Origin: Acidobacteriota bacterium
GTDB lineage: Bacteria; Acidobacteriota; Terriglobia; Terriglobales; Acidobacteriaceae
Reading direction: 5' to 3'
Length of the DNA: 5,191 bases
NCBI GenBank assembly: GCA_021798655.1
Contig: JAJZFE010000521.1
Span: 1-5,191, forward strand
A program made the position numbers and the translations under genes. Below are positions 1-5,191 of this stretch, piece by piece (the first letter of the stretch is position 1; each line of letters opens with the position of its first letter). The notes beneath the pieces are model-generated. The model was not told where the DNA came from. It ran no database searches and saw only the letters and a list, made by a program, of their open reading frames with translations.

Positions 1-29
1 ATAGGAATGAGAGTGGTTAGACTGTGGGT

Positions 30-497
30 ATGAATACGCATGATCTGGTGGTGCAGCAGGGGTATGCCGATACGCGGGTGCGTGTGCGGTATGCGGAGAC
101 GGACCAGATGGGCGTGGTGTATCACGCGAACTACCTGGTGTGGTTTGAGGTGGGGCGCGTGGAGATGATGCGCCAGCTGGGGCTGGACTATCGCGACATG
201 GAGCGCGAAGACGGCGCGCTGATCGCCGTGGTGGAGGCGAACGCACGCTATAAAGCGCCCGCGCGTTACGACGATGAACTGATTGTGCGGACGCGGCTGG
301 CGAACGTGCGCGCGTCGATCCTGCGGTTCAAGTACGAGGTGCTGCGCGCGTCCGACGAAATGCTGTTGTGCGAGGGTGAAACAGTTCACCTGGTTGTTGG
401 ACGGGACATGAAACGGCGTCTGTTGCCGGAGAGATACATGGAGCAGTTCGGGCCGCTGGTGCTTAGCATGATGAAGGCGGAGTCGCCGAAGGAGTAA
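30..497 (+). CDS. acyl-CoA thioesterase, YbgC/FadM-type hot-dog fold
   Basis: Predicted cytoplasmic 4-hydroxybenzoyl-CoA-thioesterase-like enzyme that hydrolyses acyl-CoA (or acyl-ACP) thioesters; the substrate cannot be told from sequence. The family signature is near the N-terminus: YAETDQMGVVYHANY, with the likely catalytic Asp at residue 25 (counting from the ATG), followed by the long hot-dog helix (FEVGRVEMMRQLGL). Further family features are a YKAPARYDDEL segment around residues 75-85 and a late VHLVVGRDMKRR strand. Length (155 aa) is slightly above the usual 130-150. Start choice: an in-frame stop at 18-20 limits it to GTG at 24 or ATG at 30. ATG is preferred by codon type, but GTG 24 has a GAGTGG stretch about 7 bases upstream, so it remains possible. 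It lies 5 bases before the SDR gene and probably shares its transcript. The family assignment is firm; the physiological role (fatty acid turnover, or Tol-Pal-linked as for E. coli YbgC) is not, since no tol genes are visible. Confidence 0.9.
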   Translation: MNTHDLVVQQGYADTRVRVRYAETDQMGVVYHANYLVWFEVGRVEMMRQLGLDYRDMEREDGALIAVVEANARYKAPARYDDELIVRTRLANVRASILRFKYEVLRASDEMLLCEGETVHLVVGRDMKRRLLPERYMEQFGPLVLSMMKAESPKE

Positions 498-502
498 GAA
501 CG

Positions 503-1240
503 ATGAGTGACGCAAAGGTTGCGCTGATCAGCGGCGCGAACAAAGGGCTGGGCCTGGAGACGGCGCGGCAGCTGGGTAAGCTGGGTTACACGGTGCTGCT
601 GGGCTCTCGCGACGCGCTGAAGGGCGAGGTAGCGGCCCGCGTGCTGCGCGATGAGGGCATCGATGCGCGCGTGGTGAAGCTCGACGTAACGAAGCAGAGC
701 GACATCGACGCCGCAGCGGCGATGGTGGAGACGGAGTTCGGCAGGCTCGACGCGTTGGTGAACAACGCCGGCGTGATGATCGAGAAGGGCTGGACCAAGA
801 ACACCACCAGCGAGACGACGATGGAGAACCTGCGCGCGACGTTTGAGGCGAATCTGTTCGCGGTGTTTGCGCTGACCAGGGCGCTGTTGCCCGCGCTGAA
901 GAAGAGTGCATGCGGAAGGATTGTGAATGTGTCGAGCATCCTCGGCTCGGTGAGCCTGCAGGCGACGAAGGGATCGCCGACGTATTCGACCAAGCTGTTT
1001 GCGTACAACGCGTCGAAGGCGGCGTTGAACGTGCTGACGATCTCGCTGGCGCATGAGCTGCGCGGCACGAAGATCAAGGTGAACTCGGCGCATCCGGGCT
1101 GGGTGAAGACGGACCTGGGCGGCGATGCGGCGCCGATGGGTGTAGTAGACGGCGCGAAGACCGAGGTGGAACTGGCTACGCTGGGCGAGGACGGCCCGAA
1201 CGGCGGCTTCTTCCACCTGGGCAAAGAGATTGCCTGGTAG
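503..1240 (+). CDS. SDR-family oxidoreductase, carbonyl-reductase-like
   Basis: Classical short-chain dehydrogenase/reductase, 245 aa, with a Rossmann fold. Visible motifs: cofactor glycine motif SGANKGLG (residues 10-17), D61-V62 after beta-3, NNAG (87-90), catalytic Asn117, Ser145 in VNVSS, and YNASK giving Tyr168 and Lys172. After these comes PGWVKTDLGG (198-207). That motif, plus the C-terminal GPNGGFF...W ending, resembles the carbonyl-reductase/plant-reductase-like SDR subgroup. Arg36 at the end of beta-2 (GSRD) and Lys14 suggest NADPH rather than NADH. The Ser-to-Tyr spacing is 23 residues, longer than in typical classical SDRs, as in carbonyl reductases that carry an insertion there. 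The start is set by AAGGAG at 489-494, 8 bases before ATG and inside the end of the thioesterase gene, which implies co-transcription and perhaps translational coupling. The likely reaction is reduction of a ketone or aldehyde; the substrate is unknown. Confidence 0.93.
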   Translation: MSDAKVALISGANKGLGLETARQLGKLGYTVLLGSRDALKGEVAARVLRDEGIDARVVKLDVTKQSDIDAAAAMVETEFGRLDALVNNAGVMIEKGWTKNTTSETTMENLRATFEANLFAVFALTRALLPALKKSACGRIVNVSSILGSVSLQATKGSPTYSTKLFAYNASKAALNVLTISLAHELRGTKIKVNSAHPGWVKTDLGGDAAPMGVVDGAKTEVELATLGEDGPNGGFFHLGKEIAW

Positions 1241-1241
1241 A

Positions 1242-1273
1242 GCCGCGGATGCGGCGCAGCGACTGCTGCGCCG
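1242..1273. terminator. hairpin between convergent genes, probable bidirectional terminator
   Basis: The 39-bp gap between the ends of the SDR gene and ispG contains a perfect 9-bp stem, CGGCGCAGC (1252-1260) and GCTGCGCCG (1265-1273), with a GACT loop. A second, competing 5-bp hairpin (GCCGC 1242-1246 with GCGGC 1251-1255) overlaps its 5' arm. There is no long T-run on either strand, so it is not a textbook intrinsic terminator. Position between converging genes and stem strength are the grounds for the call. Confidence 0.55.
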
Positions 1274-1279
1274 TTGCGA

Positions 1280-2512
<1,233 letters not shown>

Positions 2513-2552
2513 AGGCCTTAAGTTTACCAGTTTGTCCAGGCGGAAGCCGGAG

Positions 2553-2741
2553 TCAGGCCAGGTGCAGGCGTTCGGCGTCGGCGGCGAGCAGGTCGCGGGC
2601 GTCGGTGAGCGAGAGCAGGTGGCCGTCCACCTCGAACTCGTACTCGCCGGCGTTGTCGGGCACGGGGATGATGTGGCCGACGTGGTGGCCACGGTCGCGG
2701 AGCGTCTTGCGGATCAGTTCCACATCGATGGTCTGCTTCAT
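2553..2741 (-). CDS. uncharacterised 62-aa protein upstream of ispG
   Basis: I do not recognise the family. The case for a real gene rests on three things. A good Shine-Dalgarno (AGAGGGA, 2756-2750) sits 8 bases before ATG 2741. Nearly every codon ends in G or C (all but four of 62), as in the neighbouring genes. It is co-directional with ispG, 40 bp ahead of it. The frame is open further upstream to 2798, but the ribosome-binding site selects 2741. The product is acidic (12 Asp/Glu against 7 Lys/Arg) and has no Cys, signal peptide or membrane segment, so it should be cytoplasmic. By eye it reads as helix (residues 5-17), two beta strands (about 19-28 and 33-44, [12 protein letters not shown]), then helix (45-60, [15 protein letters not shown]). 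A histidine cluster, H19-H20-H23, lies at the first helix-strand junction. It could be a small regulatory or accessory protein; no function can be assigned. Confidence 0.75.
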   Translation of the reverse strand: MKQTIDVELIRKTLRDRGHHVGHIIPVPDNAGEYEFEVDGHLLSLTDARDLLAADAERLHLA

Positions 2742-2749
2742 AGCGTAAG

Positions 2750-2756
2750 TCCCTCT
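2750..2756 (-). promoter_or_regulatory. Shine-Dalgarno of the small gene ahead of ispG
   Basis: Read on the minus strand this is AGAGGGA, 8 bases before ATG 2741. It decides the start in favour of the 62-codon form over the 81-codon in-frame extension beginning at 2798. A 4-bp hairpin (CTGC 2755-2758 with GCAG 2763-2766) could partly cover it. Confidence 0.7.
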
Positions 2757-2808
2757 GCTGAGGCAGCATACGCCGGGGAGTGCGGCGTGATCCAGCACAA
2801 AAAATGGC

Positions 2809-2823
2809 AGGTTAACAAAACCT
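2809..2823. repeat. small inverted repeat in AT-rich patch
   Basis: AGGTT (2809-2813) and AACCT (2819-2823) are exact inverted copies separated by AACAA; the palindrome GTTAAC (2811-2816) overlaps them. It lies in the only AT-rich part of the divergent region, so it could be an operator half-site pair. It is short enough to occur by chance. Confidence 0.35.
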
Positions 2824-2873
2824 AACCCGACCTTCAGTTTGGCTTAAGGTAGCGCCCCGTAGAGTTTTGGGGT

Positions 2874-2922
2874 GGCAGAAGTGTGCTTCCTGCCGTGCCC
2901 GCGAAGCGCGGCTCGGGACGGC
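2874..2922 (+). promoter_or_regulatory. structured 5' leader of the propeller gene
   Basis: Two adjacent hairpins lie 37-85 bases before the ATG. The first pairs GGCAGAAG (2874-2881) with CTT (2886-2888) and CTGCC (2890-2894), giving an 8-bp stem with one bulged base and a TGTG loop. The second pairs CCGCG (2899-2903) with CGCGG (2907-2911) around AAG; an outer helix, GCCGT (2892-2896) with ACGGC (2918-2922), is possible but competes for three bases of the first hairpin. No known riboswitch class is recognised. It may be an mRNA leader structure or a dispersed intergenic repeat. Confidence 0.4.
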
Positions 2923-2945
2923 CTTCCAGCAGAACGAAATCGATC

Positions 2946-2950
2946 AGGAG
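2946..2950 (+). promoter_or_regulatory. Shine-Dalgarno of the propeller gene
   Basis: AGGAG with an 8-base spacer to ATG 2959. It fixes the start at the signal-peptide methionine and rules out the longer in-frame reading from GTG 2872, which would place 29 non-signal-like residues in front. Confidence 0.8.
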
Positions 2951-2958
2951 TGATTCGC

Positions 2959-3996
2959 ATGAAGCAGGTACAGAGAGTATTGCAGTCCCTGGCGGCAGTG
3001 GTGCTGGCAGGCGGAATGCAGGCGGCAGCGCAGACCAGCTGGCACGTGGCCAACACGTTCAAGATCGGCGGCGACGGCGCCTGGGACTACGTGACTGTCG
3101 ATTCGCAGACGCATCGCCTGTTCGTTCCGCGCACCACGCACACACAGATTCTGGATGCGGACTCCGGCAAGGTGCTCGGCGATATTCCGGGGCAGAAGGA
3201 AGCGCACGGTGTGGCGATCGTTCCCTCGCTGGGCCGCGGGTTCATCACCGATGGCGGCGGCGCGGGTGCGATCACGATCTTCGACCTGAAGACCTATGCG
3301 GTGCTGGGCAAACTGGCCGCGCTGCCCGACTCGGACGGCATCATCTATGACGCGGCTTCGAACCGCGTGCTGTTCGTCTCGGGCGACGAGGGCAAGCTGC
3401 TCACGTTCAAGGCGGACATCGACCCGAAGAGCGGCAAGATCGATCGGCCGATCGACCTGGGCGGCGCGCCGGAGTTTCTGGTCGCCGATGGTGCGGGCAA
3501 GGCGTTTGTGAACCTGAAGGATAAGAGCACGCTCGCCGAGGTGGATCTGAAGACGCGCAAGGTGCTGACGCGCTGGCCGGTGACGCCGGGCGGTCAACCG
3601 GTGGGCCTGTCGCTGGACAAGAAGACGCATCGCCTGTTCGTGGGCTGCCGCAACCCGCAGCTGCTCGTGGTGATGAGCACGGAGGACGGCAAGGTGCTGG
3701 CGTCCGTGCCCATCGGTGCCGGCGTCGATGCGACCCAGTTCGAAGCCGGGCAGGCCTTCGCCAGCAGCGGCGACGGCACGCTGGCCGTTGCGGGCGATGT
3801 GGCCGGCAAGTTCAGCGTCGAGCAGGTGGTGAAGACGCCAGCCGGCGCGCGCACCATGGGCGTTGACCTCTCCACGCACAGACTGTACCTGCCCACGGCG
3901 GAGTTCGAGACGCCGAAACCGGGTGCGACGGGACGGCCAAAGGCCAGGCCGGGCACGTTCATGATCGTGGTGGTGGCTCCGGGCGCATCTCACTGA
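2959..3996 (+). CDS. secreted YncE/YVTN-like beta-propeller protein
   Basis: 345-aa protein with an N-terminal Sec signal peptide: basic MKQVQR, hydrophobic LAAVVLAGG, and a cleavage site after AAA at about residue 24, so it is expected in the periplasm or outside. The mature part is built of seven similar beta-sheet repeats, each with a V/L-rich strand, a THRLFV-like turn and a D/G-K-V-L ending, at about residues 43-78, 83-121, 126-168, 171-210, 213-253, 256-293 and 297-341. This suggests a seven-bladed propeller. Repeats 1, 5 and 7 share THRL(F/Y)(V/L); repeats 1 and 5 also share an exact 19-base stretch of DNA. Repeat 7 contains a Pro/Gly/Lys/Arg-rich loop at 318-332. There is one cysteine (C230) and no catalytic motif. 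Such proteins usually act as binding or scaffold proteins; the ligand is unknown. The TolC-family gene starts 77 bases downstream with no strong terminator between, so co-expression and an envelope role are plausible but inferred. Confidence 0.88.
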   Translation: MKQVQRVLQSLAAVVLAGGMQAAAQTSWHVANTFKIGGDGAWDYVTVDSQTHRLFVPRTTHTQILDADSGKVLGDIPGQKEAHGVAIVPSLGRGFITDGGGAGAITIFDLKTYAVLGKLAALPDSDGIIYDAASNRVLFVSGDEGKLLTFKADIDPKSGKIDRPIDLGGAPEFLVADGAGKAFVNLKDKSTLAEVDLKTRKVLTRWPVTPGGQPVGLSLDKKTHRLFVGCRNPQLLVVMSTEDGKVLASVPIGAGVDATQFEAGQAFASSGDGTLAVAGDVAGKFSVEQVVKTPAGARTMGVDLSTHRLYLPTAEFETPKPGATGRPKARPGTFMIVVVAPGASH

Positions 3997-4073
3997 CGGC
4001 GGCTGCAAAAACGATGCGACATGTTCGGCGTACATTAAGGACACTCCACCTGGGATTGGGCAACGAAGATCGC

Positions 4074-5191
4074 ATGAGAGACAGCTTGGGCATGATGGAA
4101 CGAGGGTTGGCAGCGCTGCTGCTGGCGGGCACGACGCTATGGTCTGCGAGTGCTCTGTCGGCGCACGCGCAGACGTCGGTGGCTGCAGCAGGCGCGGCCA
4201 CGCCATCGGTCATCTCGCTCGATGAGGCTATTCGTCGCGCCGAGGCCAATGAGGCGACCTTTGCCTCGGTACAGGCCGACAGCCGCAGCGCGCAGCTTGA
4301 CCGCTCGATCGCGCGCGCAGGACTGCTGCCCACGGCGATCATGCACAACCAGTATCTGTACACGCAGGGCAACGGCGCACTGATCGGTCCGGGGCAAAGC
4401 ACGACCACGCCGCGGTTCATCGCCAACAACGCAGTGCACGAATATATCAGCCAGGGTGTGGCGACCGAGACGATAGGGCTGGCGCAGTTCAGCGCGGTGT
4501 CGCTGGCCGATGCCAACGCGGCGCGCGCCGCAGCGGAGCTGGAGGTGGCGCGTCGCGGCCTGCTGACGACTGTGGTTGCGCTGTACTACAGCGTCGCTGC
4601 GAGTGAGTCCAAGTTGCAGAGCGCGCAACGCGCGCTCGATGAGGCCAATGGTTTTGCGAAGCTGACCGGCCAGCGTGAAGAGGCCCGCGAGGCTGCTCAT
4701 GCCGATGTGTTGAAGGCGCAGCTCCAGCAGCAGCAGCGCGTGCGCGATGTTGCTGACGCGCAGCTGGCCGCCAGCCGCGCGCATCTCGAACTGGGGGTGC
4801 TGCTGTTTCCTGATCCGCGCACGGAGTTCACCACCGAGATGGCCGCGCCGTCAGTGCTTCCCGACCGCGCAGATGTGGACGCAGCGGCGGGCAGCAACAA
4901 CCCTGAGCTGAAGAGTGCGCTGGCGTCGGTGAAGGCGAGTGATGCGGCGGTGCTTTCGGCGCGGGCGGCGTATCTGCCTGACCTGGGGCTGAACGTCGGC
5001 TACGGCATCGACGCGGCGCAGTTCGCGGTCAACGGCCCCAACAACACCCACAACCTGGGCTACTCGGCGAGTGCGACGGTGGACATTCCGTTGTGGGACT
5101 GGCTGGCAACGCAGCACAAGGTGAAGCAGAGTGAGATTCGGCGCGATGCGGCGAAGGTTGCATTGACGGCGACGCAGCGCCAGCTGATTTC
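4074..5191 (+). CDS. TolC-family outer membrane efflux protein, 3' end beyond window
   Basis: 372 codons are visible and the frame is still open at the window edge; family members are usually 420-490 aa, so roughly the last 70-100 residues are missing. The product would form the trimeric outer-membrane channel of a tripartite exporter (RND or ABC type). Features: signal peptide with hydrophobic GLAALLLAG and cleavage after AHA (about residue 32); SLDEAIRRAEAN (48-59), the usual first-helix opening; GLLP (83-86) leading into strands; and a long coiled-coil helix pair at about 146-245, including HADVLKAQL and a QQQQ run (218-221). A second copy of the fold starts at about 264 (NNPELKSAL, ARAAYLPDLGL, DIPLWDW). 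This internal duplication is typical of TolC. Start is uncertain: ATG 4074 has only a weak GAAG at 4065-4068; in-frame ATGs at 4014, 4092 and 4095 are alternatives, with 4092/4095 giving a shorter signal peptide. Adaptor and pump genes may follow downstream. Confidence 0.92.
   Translation, partial: MRDSLGMMERGLAALLLAGTTLWSASALSAHAQTSVAAAGAATPSVISLDEAIRRAEANEATFASVQADSRSAQLDRSIARAGLLPTAIMHNQYLYTQGNGALIGPGQSTTTPRFIANNAVHEYISQGVATETIGLAQFSAVSLADANAARAAAELEVARRGLLTTVVALYYSVAASESKLQSAQRALDEANGFAKLTGQREEAREAAHADVLKAQLQQQQRVRDVADAQLAASRAHLELGVLLFPDPRTEFTTEMAAPSVLPDRADVDAAAGSNNPELKSALASVKASDAAVLSARAAYLPDLGLNVGYGIDAAQFAVNGPNNTHNLGYSASATVDIPLWDWLATQHKVKQSEIRRDAAKVALTATQRQLI

Larger units (their letters stand above)
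2742..2958. promoter_or_regulatory. divergent intergenic region (small gene-ispG / propeller gene)
   Basis: This 217-bp gap lies between two divergently read transcription units and must hold promoters for both. I could not find a convincing -35/-10 pair on either strand. The only AT-rich stretch in the gap is about 2797-2826, with an A6 tract at 2799-2804, so it is the best candidate for the promoter/operator core. Around it are a 6-bp hairpin on the ispG side (ACGCCG 2770-2775 with CGGCGT 2783-2788, 7-base loop) and two hairpins on the propeller side. No further gene is supported in the gap. Confidence 0.55.

Noticed and set aside
386..1216. 276-codon minus-strand open frame across the thioesterase and SDR genes
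   Set aside because: Arg-rich low-complexity translation, antisense to two recognisable enzymes; another minus-strand frame at 586-1350 is open for the same reason.
2513..2692. N-terminal extension of IspG by 60 codons
   Set aside because: The added residues are Ser/Thr/Pro-rich and overlap the well-supported small gene in another frame. IspG family similarity begins only at the ATG at 2512.
2872..2958. 29-codon extension of the propeller protein from GTG 2872
   Set aside because: It would bury the signal peptide inside the protein and ignore the AGGAG with 8-base spacing before ATG 2959; the region is better explained as leader hairpins.
2944..4206. 420-codon open frame on the minus strand opposite the propeller gene
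   Set aside because: Arg/His/Gln/Leu-rich antisense shadow of a gene with signal peptide and clear repeats. It also crosses the intergenic gap into the TolC-family gene.
4737..5191. Possible frameshift or truncation of the TolC-family gene
   Set aside because: The frame is continuous from 4074 to the last base and the second TolC repeat is intact as far as it goes; the missing C-terminus is due to the window edge.

Overview
This GC-rich window has tightly packed genes and no sign of mobile DNA. The most likely source is an acidobacterium of the Terriglobales/Acidobacteriaceae type. That is inferred from three things: the long (410-residue) form of IspG, the secreted YncE-like seven-repeat propeller protein next to a TolC-family gene, and the strong G/C preference at third codon positions. 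No marker gene (rRNA or tRNA) is present to prove it.

Layout: (1) 30-497 (+) is a YbgC/FadM-type hot-dog thioesterase. Five bases later, 503-1240 (+) is a carbonyl-reductase-like short-chain dehydrogenase whose Shine-Dalgarno lies in the thioesterase's last codons; the two look like one transcription unit. (2) A 39-bp convergent gap carries a perfect 9-bp GC hairpin that probably ends transcription. (3) On the minus strand, ispG (1280-2512) encodes the penultimate enzyme of the MEP isoprenoid pathway. It is preceded, 40 bp upstream and in the same direction, by an unrecognised 62-codon gene (2553-2741) with a clear ribosome-binding site. (4) A 217-bp divergent region (2742-2958) separates this pair from two plus-strand genes. 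It holds an AT-rich patch with a small inverted repeat, and leader hairpins on both sides. (5) 2959-3996 (+) encodes a secreted seven-repeat beta-propeller of the YncE/YVTN type. (6) From 4074 to the window edge is the first 372 codons of a TolC-family outer-membrane efflux protein; its 3' end is outside the window.

Functionally this is mostly housekeeping (isoprenoid precursor synthesis, acyl-thioester hydrolysis, carbonyl reduction) beside an envelope/export module. No clearly new defence, mobile or biosynthetic system is visible. The items most worth following are the small gene ahead of ispG and the structured divergent region.
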